From: an uncultured Acidobacteriota bacterium
GTDB lineage: Bacteria; Acidobacteriota; JAAYUB01
Assembly (NCBI GenBank): GCA_937925645.1
Contig: CALAMB010000328.1
Location: 1 to 20,660, forward strand
Direction of reading: 5' to 3'
DNA length: 20,660 nt
Each line of letters opens with the position of its first letter. Within the stretch, counting starts at the first letter, position 1. A program made the translations under genes and the position numbers. Below, one piece after another: positions 6,158 through 14,362 of this stretch. The notes below the pieces were generated by a model. That model was not told where the DNA came from, made no database searches, and saw only the letters and a list, made by a program, of their open reading frames with translations.

Positions 6158-9100
6158 ATGAGTGGAATTGTGCGCAAGTTTCTGAAGATCATCCTGTATG
6201 TCTTCCTGCTGGCCATTCTGGCCGGCGCGATCGCCCTGTTGGTGGTCTGGCGGCAATGGCCCTGGTGGTTCGGCGTCGCGATCTTCCTGGGCGTGGTCGG
6301 TGTATGGGTGGCCATCCTGTACATCCGGAAATATTTCATGCGCAAGCGGGAGCGCGAATTCGTCCGGCGGGTGATCGCCCAGGACACGGCCGCCATCCAG
6401 GCCGCCCCGCTTCACGAGCGCGAACAGCTTCAAGACCTGCAAACCAAATGGCAGGAGTCCGTGGAGCGGCTGCGCACGTCCAAGCTGCGCAAGCGGGGTA
6501 ATCCGCTATACGTGCTGCCCTGGTTCTTGGTGATCGGCGAATCGGGCGCCGGCAAGACCTCGGCCATCAAGAACGCTTCCTTGAGCACGCCGCTCGCCGA
6601 AACCGTCCGCACCGCCGGTCTGGCGGCGACTCGCAACTGCGAGTGGTGGTTCTTCGACCAGGCCGTCGTCCTGGACACCGCCGGCCGCTACACGATTCCG
6701 GTGGATCCGGGCCCCGACCGCGAGGAGTGGGAAAAATTTCTGACCCTGCTGGCCCAGTACCGGCGGCGCGAGCCGCTCAACGGCCTGGTGGTGGCCATCG
6801 CCGCCGATCGCCTGCTGGCCGAAGACTCCGCCAAGCTGCACGCCGACGGCGAGGATGTCCGCCAGCGGATTGATCAGGTCATGCGGGTCGTCGGCGCCCG
6901 TTTCCCCATTTATGTCCTGGTGACCAAGATGGATCTCGTGCACGGCATGGTCCCGTTCTGCCGGCACCTGCCGCCCGACCGCCTGACCCAGGCCATGGGA
7001 TTCATCAACGAACAGCAGTCGCTCCGCTGGAAAGACGTCCTGGACCAGGCCATGGCGACGGTGGGGCGGCGGCTGCGCCAGCTCCGCTTCATCCTGGTGC
7101 ACCAGACGCCCGAGGCGGAACCCGGCGCGCTCCTGTTCCCCGCGGAGTTCAGCCGGCTCACGGACGGCTTGAACCGCTTCCTGCGGGCGGTCTTCGGCGA
7201 CAACCCGTACCAGGAAACCCCGCTGCTGCGCGGCATCTGCTTCAGCAGCGCCCGGCAGGGCGAACCGCCCGTCAGCGAATTTCTCCGGAGCACGGGACTG
7301 GATTCAGCCGCCCGGCCTGCTGGAACGCGGGAAGACGGCTACTTCCTGAAGGAGATCTTCAAGGAAGTGCTCCCCGCCGACCGGTATGTGTACCGTCCCC
7401 TGCCGGAGCTCGTCCGGTGGCGGCGGCTCACCCGCACCCTGGGCTTCGCGGCCTGGGGGCTGCTCTGGGCCTTTCTGTGCGGCATGCTGAGTCTGGCCTT
7501 CCACCTCAACGTCCAGACGATCGACGCGTTCAAAGAGGAGTTCTACGATCCGCCGGCACTGACCGAGGACGCCTCGACCAATCTGCTGATGCTGGACCGG
7601 ATGCGGCTGGAGCTCATCGACATGCGCGCCGCCAACCGAGACTGGTGGGTGCCCCGGTTCGGCCTGAACCAGAGCCTGCGGCTGGAAGAGCGGCTGCGGG
7701 CGCATTTCGTGACCCTCTTCCGGGGCGGGTTCCTGATTCCGCTGGATGAATCCCTGAGTCGGCGCATCGACGCGGTGAATCCGCTCACGCCTGAAGAGGT
7801 GATGGCCGATTACGTCGGCTACGTGGTGACCCGTATTACTCTCATCCGGGACTACCTGCGCGGCGAACGGCCTTCCCCCGAAAAGCCGCCCCCGGTTGTC
7901 GACGAATTCCGCCGCGCCACCACCGATCTACTGGAGTTGGAATACCCCACGCTGCCGCCGGCGATCGCCGCCAAATTCGGAGACATTTACTACACCTACC
8001 TCTACTGGTTCACCGACAGGTTGGAACGCGAGCAGAAGGTCGAGGAGTTGCAGCTCCTGCTCCTCCACCTGCTCCGGCACAAGGGCAGCAACCTCCACTG
8101 GCTGGTCAAGAGCTGGATCCCCGATTCACCCGACGTGGATCTGATCAACTTCTGGCCGACCCCCGAGCAGGATTACGACCTGGCAATGTTCGTCCCCGGG
8201 GCGTTCACCGCCACCGGCCGCCGGAACATCGACGCCTTCATCCGGCAGATCGACGCCGTCCTGGCGGATCCGTCGGTGATTGCCGAGCAGAAAAAGGAAT
8301 TCTGGGAGTGGTACCGCACCGAGTACTATTCGAGCTGGACGCGCTTCGCCGCCGGCTTCGCTTCGGCCCGGGACGGGATGCACACTCCCCGGGGCCGGGA
8401 GCGGCTCGCCACTCTCATGACCACCGACCAGAATCCCTTTTTCCTGTTGATTCAGCGGATGGCCCAGGAACTCACCCAACTGGAGGATCCGCTGCCGCCG
8501 GCCTGGGTGGGGCCGGTGGTCGAGATCGCGGCCGTCCAGAAGCTGGCGGCCGAGCAGCAACCCCAGGCCAAGCCCGGCGGCGGACTGGTGGAGAAACTCA
8601 AGCAGGAAGAGAAGAAACTTTCCCGGGAATTCGAGGAGAAAATCGATCCGGAGCAGGCCCGGTTGGCCGAGCGCCGGACGACCGAAGTGAAAAGCTGGAA
8701 GGGCTACCTTGAGGCGCTCCAGCACATCGCCCCCGCGGTCATCTCGCGAGAGACATGCTTCCACATGATCTCCGACTACTTCCCGGAGAACTTCACCCCC
8801 GGGCAGGCGGCGGAACCCGGCGCCAAGTCGCCGTTCAATCAGGCTCACGCCAGTCTGGGCTCCTTGTACGGACTGGTGGAAACCCAGGGCGATCCCGCCG
8901 TCGTCTGGCCGCTTGCCGAAGCGCCCCTGAACCAGGTCCTGGATTACTGCCTGATGGAGACCGGTTGCGCCCTCCAGGAACAATGGCGCGAGCAGGTTAT
9001 GGGCGGGTTGGACGGTGTGGAGACCGAGAAACTCCCCCGCGTGCTGTTCGACGAGAAAGAGGGACGGGTTTGGAAGTTCATCCAGAGCACGGCCCGGCCG

Positions 9101-9682
9101 TTCATCCGCCAGGACTCCTTCGGTTACGCCCCCCGCACGATGGCCGGCCGCTCCGTCGCGTTCCGGGATGACTGGATCCGATTCCTGAATACCGGCAGTC
9201 AGGCAATGTTCCAGTATCAGGCTGATTACCTCGTTCAGATTGAGGCTCAGCCCATGGACGCCAATGCCGACGCCGCCGTCAAGCCGCTCGGCTGTATCCT
9301 GTGCCTCCAGTGCAGCGACACGAAAACCTGCCTGGAAAACTACAACTACCCCCAGTCCGCCGCCTTCAAGTGGTCGCCGGACGGCTGCGGCGACACAACG
9401 CTGACCATTCAGTTCCCCGACCTGACCCTGAGCCGCACCTATGCCGGCAGATTCGGTTTTTCGAAGTTCCTCGCCGAATTCATGACCGGCAGCCAGGTGT
9501 TCAGGGCCGAGGATTTTCCGGATGCCACCGCCCGGCTTCGGCACCTGGGCGTCAATTGGATCCGGGTGACGTATCGGATCACCGGCGGCGAACCCGTCAT
9601 CCGCATGTTGCGCCGGGCGCCCACGACGGTTCCGCCGGAGATTGTGGTGTGTTGGCCGCTCCCAGCAGCGGCCGGGAAGTGA
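6158..9682 (+). CDS. tssM: TssM, T6SS IcmF-family inner-membrane NTPase
   Basis: 1174 residues, typical of TssM. Two N-terminal membrane helices (about 9-30 and 36-57) are followed by a cytoplasmic GTPase-like domain with Walker A GESGAGKT (127-134), a Walker B-like VVLDTAGRY (170-178) and a T-K-M-D base-recognition motif (in VLVTKMDLVHG). The third membrane helix is at about 428-450 (LGFAAWGLLWAFLCGMLSLAF). The remainder is the large periplasmic part, including a charged, coiled-coil-like stretch at about 805-845 (EKLKQEEKKLSREFEEK), and a C-terminal beta-rich TssJ-binding region (GDTTLTIQFPDLTLSRTYAG). Walker A is intact, which is not true of all TssM proteins. The ATG at 6158 has no Shine-Dalgarno sequence; an in-frame GTG at 6170 is an alternative that would leave helix 1 intact. 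It forms the membrane channel complex with TssL and TssJ. Confidence 0.95.
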   Translation: MSGIVRKFLKIILYVFLLAILAGAIALLVVWRQWPWWFGVAIFLGVVGVWVAILYIRKYFMRKREREFVRRVIAQDTAAIQAAPLHEREQLQDLQTKWQESVERLRTSKLRKRGNPLYVLPWFLVIGESGAGKTSAIKNASLSTPLAETVRTAGLAATRNCEWWFFDQAVVLDTAGRYTIPVDPGPDREEWEKFLTLLAQYRRREPLNGLVVAIAADRLLAEDSAKLHADGEDVRQRIDQVMRVVGARFPIYVLVTKMDLVHGMVPFCRHLPPDRLTQAMGFINEQQSLRWKDVLDQAMATVGRRLRQLRFILVHQTPEAEPGALLFPAEFSRLTDGLNRFLRAVFGDNPYQETPLLRGICFSSARQGEPPVSEFLRSTGLDSAARPAGTREDGYFLKEIFKEVLPADRYVYRPLPELVRWRRLTRTLGFAAWGLLWAFLCGMLSLAFHLNVQTIDAFKEEFYDPPALTEDASTNLLMLDRMRLELIDMRAANRDWWVPRFGLNQSLRLEERLRAHFVTLFRGGFLIPLDESLSRRIDAVNPLTPEEVMADYVGYVVTRITLIRDYLRGERPSPEKPPPVVDEFRRATTDLLELEYPTLPPAIAAKFGDIYYTYLYWFTDRLEREQKVEELQLLLLHLLRHKGSNLHWLVKSWIPDSPDVDLINFWPTPEQDYDLAMFVPGAFTATGRRNIDAFIRQIDAVLADPSVIAEQKKEFWEWYRTEYYSSWTRFAAGFASARDGMHTPRGRERLATLMTTDQNPFFLLIQRMAQELTQLEDPLPPAWVGPVVEIAAVQKLAAEQQPQAKPGGGLVEKLKQEEKKLSREFEEKIDPEQARLAERRTTEVKSWKGYLEALQHIAPAVISRETCFHMISDYFPENFTPGQAAEPGAKSPFNQAHASLGSLYGLVETQGDPAVVWPLAEAPLNQVLDYCLMETGCALQEQWREQVMGGLDGVETEKLPRVLFDEKEGRVWKFIQSTARPFIRQDSFGYAPRTMAGRSVAFRDDWIRFLNTGSQAMFQYQADYLVQIEAQPMDANADAAVKPLGCILCLQCSDTKTCLENYNYPQSAAFKWSPDGCGDTTLTIQFPDLTLSRTYAGRFGFSKFLAEFMTGSQVFRAEDFPDATARLRHLGVNWIRVTYRITGGEPVIRMLRRAPTTVPPEIVVCWPLPAAAGK

Positions 9683-9686
9683 TCGC

Positions 9687-11222
9687 ATGAGCGACTGGAA
9701 AGATTTGGGCCGCACTCCCATTGCTCCGGGCAATCCGGCTGGCGCTGACGTGCAGGATCTGCCCGCCTACGCCGCTCTGGAAGCGGAAGTGAGCAAACTT
9801 AACTCGCCATCGGCCGCCAGCGGCGTTGACTGGGGTCAGGTCGCGCGCCTCGCCCAGGACATCCTGGCCGGACAGTCTAAACATCTGCTGGTCGCCGGAT
9901 ACTACTCGGTCGCTCAGTTGAATACGGACCGGCTCCGCGGCCTCGCCCGCGGGGCGCGCGTTCTGCGTGATTTGCTGGATAATTTCTGGGAGACGATGTA
10001 CCCGCCCATCCGACGCATGCGCGGACGAAAAAACGCCGTGGAATGGTGGTACGAAAAAGTCCAGGCCACCGTCCGGAACCTGCCCCGCGAGGAGTGGCCC
10101 GAAGCCGAGCGGAAGGCGTTTCGGGATGACCTCGAGGCCATCGACCGCTTTCTGGCGGAGAAGATGGAGGACGCCCCCATTCTCCGGCCGCTCATCGACC
10201 AGGTGACCAATCTCATTGCCGTGGCGGGCGCGGCGCCGCCCGCCGCACCCGCCGGTACGCCGGCCCCCGCGCGCGCGACGACCGCCGCCGGCCCGGTGAC
10301 CGCACCCGCACCGGCCGCCGCTCCCGACGCGTCCGATCCCGATCAACTGCTGCGGGCGGGGTTTGATCACCTCAGCCGCGCCGCCCGGCTCATGCTGGCC
10401 AAGGACCTGGCCGACCCGGTGCCTTACCTGATGGTGCGCATCGCCGCCTGGCTGCCCGTTCGGGCTCTCCCTCCGGCCGAGGGGAGCAAGACCCGCATCC
10501 CGCCCCCGGAACCGCAGACCGTGCAGGAGCTGGCTAACTTGTACGCCGCCGCAAACTGGGCGGAACTCATCCGGACGTGCGAGGCGGCGGTGGTCCGGTT
10601 CCTCTTCTGGATCGACCTGAGCCGGTCATCGGCCGAGGGACTGGAGCAATTGGGGCACACCGCGGCGGCGGGAGCAGTAATCCGGGAAACGCAGGCCTTT
10701 GTGCAGCGGTTCCGGGGAATCGAGAACCTCGCGTTTTCCGACGGCACCCCCTTTGCCAACGACGACACCCGACAGTGGCTGCTGAGCTTCGGCGGCGACG
10801 CCGGCCGGCCGGCGTCGCCATCCGGCGCCGGTGACGACCTGGCGCTCGCCGTTTCCAAAGAGATGGCCGCCGCCCAGGAACTGATGGCGCAAAACCAGCT
10901 GGGCAACGCCCTCGGCACGTTCAACGAGCACATCCGCCAGGCCGGCTCGCTCCGGGAACGGCTCGCCTGGCAACTGGCGCTGTGCCGACTGGTGCTCCGG
11001 GCGCACAAGCCCCGCCTGGCCGCCCCCTACACCCGGGACATCCTGGACTGCGTGGAAACCTGCCGCCTGGAGCGCTGGGATCCGGTGCTGGCGGTGGACG
11101 CGCTCACCGTGGTCCTGAAGGTGCTGCGGGCACAGGGCGAACGTTCGGACAAGGCGATGATCGAAAGCGTCCTGGACCGGATCCTGATTCTGGACCCGGC
11201 CGGCGGACTGGATTTCATGTGA
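9687..11222 (+). CDS. tssA: TssA, T6SS assembly protein with VasJ-like C-terminus
   Basis: 511 residues. The ATG at 9687 is preferred over an upstream GTG at 9642 because GGGAAG (9674-9679) lies 7 bases before it and the upstream start would lie inside tssM. The N-terminal ImpA_N domain (about 5-125) shows the typical PIAPGNPAGAD opening and HLLVAGYYSVAQL. An Ala/Pro-rich flexible linker follows (about 179-217, PAAPAGTPAPARA and similar). The C-terminal half resembles the VasJ type: LARSAARLML-like LSRAARLMLAKDLADPVPYLMVRIAAWLPV, then LANWAELIRTCEAAV-type helices and a final helical bundle to residue 511. Known TssA proteins bind the baseplate and membrane complex and guide sheath and tube polymerisation; the C-terminal type determines ring or cap behaviour. 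It begins 4 bases after tssM. Confidence 0.92.
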   Translation: MSDWKDLGRTPIAPGNPAGADVQDLPAYAALEAEVSKLNSPSAASGVDWGQVARLAQDILAGQSKHLLVAGYYSVAQLNTDRLRGLARGARVLRDLLDNFWETMYPPIRRMRGRKNAVEWWYEKVQATVRNLPREEWPEAERKAFRDDLEAIDRFLAEKMEDAPILRPLIDQVTNLIAVAGAAPPAAPAGTPAPARATTAAGPVTAPAPAAAPDASDPDQLLRAGFDHLSRAARLMLAKDLADPVPYLMVRIAAWLPVRALPPAEGSKTRIPPPEPQTVQELANLYAAANWAELIRTCEAAVVRFLFWIDLSRSSAEGLEQLGHTAAAGAVIRETQAFVQRFRGIENLAFSDGTPFANDDTRQWLLSFGGDAGRPASPSGAGDDLALAVSKEMAAAQELMAQNQLGNALGTFNEHIRQAGSLRERLAWQLALCRLVLRAHKPRLAAPYTRDILDCVETCRLERWDPVLAVDALTVVLKVLRAQGERSDKAMIESVLDRILILDPAGGLDFM

Positions 11223-11241
11223 GGCGGCGGTCGATGCCGCC
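11223..11241 (+). other. Small GC hairpin between tssA and tssB
   Basis: GGCGGC (11223-11228) is complementary to GCCGCC (11236-11241) with a 7-base loop, immediately after the tssA stop. No T-run follows, so it does not look like an intrinsic terminator. It could protect or demarcate the downstream tssB-tssC message. The strong AGGAGG for tssB lies 27 bases further on at 11269-11274. Confidence 0.35.
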
Positions 11242-11280
11242 CCGGCTGATCAGGCAATCAATCTCGACAGGAGGTTCAAT

Positions 11281-11766
11281 ATGGCAAAAGAAGCTTCCGT
11301 AGCGCCAAAGGAGCGGGTGAACATCGTCTACCGCCCCGCCACCGGCGACGCCCAGCAGGAGGTCGAACTACCGTTGAAGGTTCTTGTGATGGGTGATTTC
11401 ACCTCGCGGCCCGACGACACGCCCATCGAGGACCGCAAGCCCATCAACATCGACAAGGACAACTTCGACGAAGTGCTCAAGGCGCAGGACATCCGGTTTC
11501 AGACCGGCGTGGCCAACAAGTTGTCCGGTGATCCCAACGCCCAGCTCAACGTCAACCTGGACTTCAAGAGCATGAAGGATTTCGAACCGGACGCCATCAT
11601 CGCCAAGGTGCCCGAGCTCGCCAAGCTATTGGAGCTGCGCGACGCCCTCAAGGCGCTGAAGGGTCCGCTGGGCAACGTCCCGGCCTTCCGCAAGAAGATT
11701 CAGGATCTGGTCCAGGACGAAGGCGCCCGGACGCGCCTGCTGAAAGAACTGGGAATTGAGGAATAG
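11281..11766 (+). CDS. tssB: TssB, T6SS contractile sheath small subunit (VipA)
   Basis: 161 residues, typical for the family. The start is fixed by AGGAGG (11269-11274) 6 bases upstream. Landmarks are VNIVYRPATG, the VELPLKVLVMGDFT strand block (about 28-41), DRKPINIDKDNFDEVLKAQ (about 51-69), LNVNLDFKSMKDFEPD, and the C-terminal helix with LLKELG. TssB pairs with TssC to build the cytoplasmic sheath that contracts and drives the Hcp tube outward; its C-terminal region is where contracted sheath becomes accessible to ClpV in studied systems. The stop codon lies inside the tssC ribosome-binding site (AGGAGGTGG, 11765-11773), which couples the two subunits. Confidence 0.97.
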   Translation: MAKEASVAPKERVNIVYRPATGDAQQEVELPLKVLVMGDFTSRPDDTPIEDRKPINIDKDNFDEVLKAQDIRFQTGVANKLSGDPNAQLNVNLDFKSMKDFEPDAIIAKVPELAKLLELRDALKALKGPLGNVPAFRKKIQDLVQDEGARTRLLKELGIEE

Positions 11767-11777
11767 GAGGTGGTCTC

Positions 11778-13265
11778 ATGGCCGAACAGGATAAAAAACA
11801 GCAACCCCAGGCCGCCGAAACCGTCCAGGGCGAAGCATCCCTGCTGGACGAGATTCTCCAGGCCACCCGCCTGAAGCCCTCCGACGAGGGATATACCGCC
11901 ACCCGGCAGGGTGTGCAGGCCCTCATCGACGAACTGCTCAAACCCGAGCGTGCCGAGGCCCGAGTCACCCAGGGTCTGGTGGACGAGATGATCACCAGCC
12001 TGGACCAGAAGCTCAGCGCCCAGATGGACGCCATCCTGCACGACGCCGAATTCCAGAAGCTGGAGTCGTCCTGGCGCTCCCTCAAATACCTGGTGGAAAA
12101 AACCGATTTCCGGGAAAACATCAAGATCGAGATGCTCAACGTCCCGAAGCAGGCGTTGCTCGACGACTTCGAGGACGCGCCGGAGATCCCGAAATCGGGC
12201 CTCTACAAAACGGTCTACACCCGGGAGTATGGCCAGTTCGGCGGACAGCCCTACGGCCTGATGGTGGGCAACTACGAGTTCGGTCCCGGCTCGCAGGACA
12301 TCCGCCTGCTGCAGAACATGGCCAGTGTGGCCACCATGGCCCATGCGCCGTTCGTCGCCGCCGCCGGCTCGGAATTTTTCGGCCTGGACAGCTTTGCCGG
12401 CCTGCCCAACCTCAAGGACTTGAAGTCCATCTTCGAGGGACCGCAGTACATCAAGTGGCAGTCTTTCCGTGAGTCTGAGGACGCCCGCTATATCGGCCTC
12501 ACCCTGCCCCATTTCCTGCTGCGTCTGCCTTACGGGCAGACGACGAAGCCGGCCAAGACGTTCAATTACAACGAGGATGTTGCCGGCGGCGACAAGAATT
12601 TCCTGTGGGGCAACGCGGCCTTCGCGTTCGCCTCGCGGATCACTGACAGCTTCGCCAAGTACCGCTGGTGCGCCAACATCATCGGCCCCCAGGGCGGCGG
12701 CGCGGTCGAGGACATGCCGGTCTACCAATACGAAGCCATGGGCGAACTGCAGACCAAGATTCCCACCGAAGTGCTGATCTCCGAACGGCGGGAGTTCGAG
12801 CTGGCTGAAGAGGGCTTCATCGCCCTGACCATGCGCAAGGGGAGCGACAACGCGGCGTTCTTCTCCGCCAACTCCGCCCAGAAGCCGAAGCGATTCGCCG
12901 ACACGGCGGAAGGCAAGGCCGCGGAGAGCAACTACAAGCTGGGCACGCAGCTCCCGTACATGTTCGTCGTCAACCGGCTGGCCCACTACCTCAAGGTGAT
13001 CCAGCGGGAGAACATCGGCACCTGGAAGGAGCGGGTGGACCTGGAGCGGGAGCTCAACAACTGGATCCGGCAATACGTGGCCGACCAGGAGAATCCGTCG
13101 CCGGGCGTCCGCAGCCGCCGCCCGCTGCGGAAAGCCGAGATCACCGTCTCCGATGTGGCCGGGGATCCCGGCTGGTACCGGGTGGACATGAAGGTCCAGC
13201 CGCATTTCAAGTACATGGGCGCCTCCTTCACTTTGTCCCTCGTGGGCAAGATGGAGAAGGAATAG
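11778..13265 (+). CDS. tssC: TssC, T6SS contractile sheath large subunit (VipB)
   Basis: 495 residues, the usual TssC length. A near-perfect Shine-Dalgarno sequence (AGGAGGTGG) overlaps the tssB stop and places the ATG at 11778. Recognised blocks are REYGQFGGQPYGLMVGNYEF, DIRLLQNMASVATMAHAPF, a SFRESEDARYIGLTLPHFLL segment with LRLPYG, NFLWGNAAFAFASRI, and the C-terminal PGWYRVDMKVQPHFKYMGAS. TssC forms most of the sheath shell with TssB and contributes the handshake domain; its N-terminal helix is the ClpV recognition site in studied systems. A 100-base non-coding spacer follows before hcp, the first sizeable gap in the operon. Confidence 0.98.
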   Translation: MAEQDKKQQPQAAETVQGEASLLDEILQATRLKPSDEGYTATRQGVQALIDELLKPERAEARVTQGLVDEMITSLDQKLSAQMDAILHDAEFQKLESSWRSLKYLVEKTDFRENIKIEMLNVPKQALLDDFEDAPEIPKSGLYKTVYTREYGQFGGQPYGLMVGNYEFGPGSQDIRLLQNMASVATMAHAPFVAAAGSEFFGLDSFAGLPNLKDLKSIFEGPQYIKWQSFRESEDARYIGLTLPHFLLRLPYGQTTKPAKTFNYNEDVAGGDKNFLWGNAAFAFASRITDSFAKYRWCANIIGPQGGGAVEDMPVYQYEAMGELQTKIPTEVLISERREFELAEEGFIALTMRKGSDNAAFFSANSAQKPKRFADTAEGKAAESNYKLGTQLPYMFVVNRLAHYLKVIQRENIGTWKERVDLERELNNWIRQYVADQENPSPGVRSRRPLRKAEITVSDVAGDPGWYRVDMKVQPHFKYMGASFTLSLVGKMEKE

Positions 13266-13320
13266 CCCGCCAGCCGCCCGCGCGGCGCGGCCCCGACCGT
13301 GCGAACGCTCCGCCGTGCGC

Positions 13321-13357
13321 GGAACGAGATATTGTTCCCAAATTTTTGGCAAGGAGG
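13321..13357 (+). promoter_or_regulatory. hcp leader: hairpin, palindrome and strong ribosome-binding site
   Basis: Within the 100-base tssC-hcp spacer, GGAACGA (13321-13327) pairs with TTGTTCC (13332-13338, one G-T pair) over the tetraloop GATA. It is followed by the short palindrome CCAAATTTTTGG (13338-13349), which contains a five-T run at 13343-13347, and then the ribosome-binding site AAGGAGG (13351-13357), 8 bases before the hcp ATG. A hairpin plus T-run just before a strong ribosome-binding site could be a 5' stability or processing element, or a weak attenuator. It also decides the hcp start at 13366 instead of the in-frame GTG at 13315. Confidence 0.4.
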
Positions 13358-13365
13358 ATGAGACT

Positions 13366-13851
13366 ATGCCGATTCCAATCCATTTGCTCGTCGAAGGCGT
13401 GAAGCAGGGCAAGATCGAAGGGTCCTGCACGATGAAGGGCCGGGAGGGCACCATCCTGGTCCAGGGTGTCGACCACACCGTCGAGATCCCCAAGAGCCCC
13501 CAAACCGGTCTGCCCACCGGCAAGCGCATCCACATGCCCGTAACCGTCACCAAGGAGATGGACAAGAGTTCGCCCAAGCTCTTCCAGGCGCTCTGCAGCG
13601 GCGAGCAGCTCAAGACCGTCGAGCTGGACTTCTACCGCATCAGTCCGCAGGGCACCGAGGAGAAGTACTACACCATCAAACTCGCCAACGCCATCGTCAC
13701 CACCATGCGCACCTACTTCCCCAACTGCCTGGACCAGGCCACCAAATCGTACGGCCACATGGAGGACATCGCCTTCACCTACGAAAAAATCGTGGCCACG
13801 TGGGTGCCTGACGGCATCGAGGCCGAGGACGACTGGACCGCGCCGAAATAG
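13366..13851 (+). CDS. hcp: Hcp (TssD), T6SS inner tube protein
   Basis: 161 residues, typical of Hcp. The ATG at 13366 is chosen from AAGGAGG 8 bases upstream; the frame stays open to 13315, but that extension is spacer. The beta-barrel pattern of the Hcp1 family is visible: IPIHLLVEGVKQGKIEGS, VDHTVEIP, KRIHMPVTVTKEMDKSSPKL, LFQALCSGEQLKTVELDFYR, then GTEEKYYTIKLANAIVTTM and a C-terminal EDIAFTYEKIVATWV. Hexameric rings stack into the tube expelled by sheath contraction, and Hcp can carry small effectors inside. No extension domain is fused, so this is a structural Hcp and not an evolved effector. It is flanked on both sides by the two hairpin-rich spacers of the operon's second half. Confidence 0.97.
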   Translation: MPIPIHLLVEGVKQGKIEGSCTMKGREGTILVQGVDHTVEIPKSPQTGLPTGKRIHMPVTVTKEMDKSSPKLFQALCSGEQLKTVELDFYRISPQGTEEKYYTIKLANAIVTTMRTYFPNCLDQATKSYGHMEDIAFTYEKIVATWVPDGIEAEDDWTAPK

Positions 13852-13856
13852 GATCC

Positions 13857-13895
13857 GGACCGACCGGACGGCCGTCCCCCGCGGGGCGGTCGTCC
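13857..13895 (+). other. Palindrome and hairpin in the hcp-tssE spacer
   Basis: The 84-base spacer after hcp holds GGACGGCCGTCC (13866-13877), a perfect 12-base palindrome. It is nested within a larger imperfect stem: GGAC-c-GACC (13857-13865) against GGTCGTCC (13888-13895) with one bulged C. No T-run follows. It could act as a 3' stabiliser of hcp mRNA or a partial terminator that lowers expression of tssE onward. The function is inferred; the pairing is read directly. Confidence 0.4.
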
Positions 13896-13935
13896 CGGCC
13901 GGCCAGCGGATCGATTCGCCTGAACGGGAGGCGGA

Positions 13936-14349
13936 ATGTTCCAGGATCGTTTGCTGGAGCGCATCAGCCGTATCGAGCGGGATCCCAGCGGGCGCGACGC
14001 GCTGCCTGTCGCCTGGGAGGTGCGATCCATCACCCGTCACTTGCAGCGCCTGCTCAACACGCGGCAGGGCGGCGTGCCCATCGCCGAGGATTACGGCATC
14101 CCCGACTTCACCAACATCCCCGGCGAGACCCTGACTGAGACCGCCCAGGAGATGGTCAAGGTGATCCGGCAGGTGATCAACCGCTACGAGCCGCGGCTGA
14201 GCCATGTCCAGATCTCCTTCATCCCGATCAAGGACGAGATCCTGTCGCTGCGGTTCAAGATCGACGCCCGGCTCGCCCGCGACGAGCGTGTGCCCGTGTC
14301 GCTGGAAACCCGGGTGATGGCCGAGGGCAAGGTCGAGATCCAGGATTAG
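13936..14349 (+). CDS. tssE: TssE, T6SS baseplate gp25-like protein
   Basis: 137 residues, the usual length. GGGAGG (13926-13931) lies 4 bases before the ATG. The family is recognised by LLERISRIERDP, the ITRHLQRLLNTRQG helix, the IAEDYGIPDFTNI block (DYGIPDF at 52-58), and the beta segments VQISFIPIKDEILSLRFKIDARL. TssE is the homologue of phage T4 gp25 and helps start sheath polymerisation from the TssK-F-G-E wedge. The start lies 84 bases after hcp, and tssF follows after 13 bases. Confidence 0.95.
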   Translation: MFQDRLLERISRIERDPSGRDALPVAWEVRSITRHLQRLLNTRQGGVPIAEDYGIPDFTNIPGETLTETAQEMVKVIRQVINRYEPRLSHVQISFIPIKDEILSLRFKIDARLARDERVPVSLETRVMAEGKVEIQD

Positions 14350-14362
14350 GCGGAGACCAGCC

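Noticed and set aside
13315..13365. Longer N-terminus for Hcp
   Set aside because: The upstream GTG lacks a ribosome-binding site and the extension reads through the hairpin leader; Hcp family similarity starts at 13366. Similar extensions for TssA (9642) and ClpV (17108) were rejected for the same reasons.
11700..13613. A 637-residue minus-strand frame across tssB, tssC and hcp
   Set aside because: It spans three recognised + strand genes and their spacer; low-complexity composition typical of a codon-bias shadow. The same applies to 1069-2838 and 8126-9733 on the minus strand.
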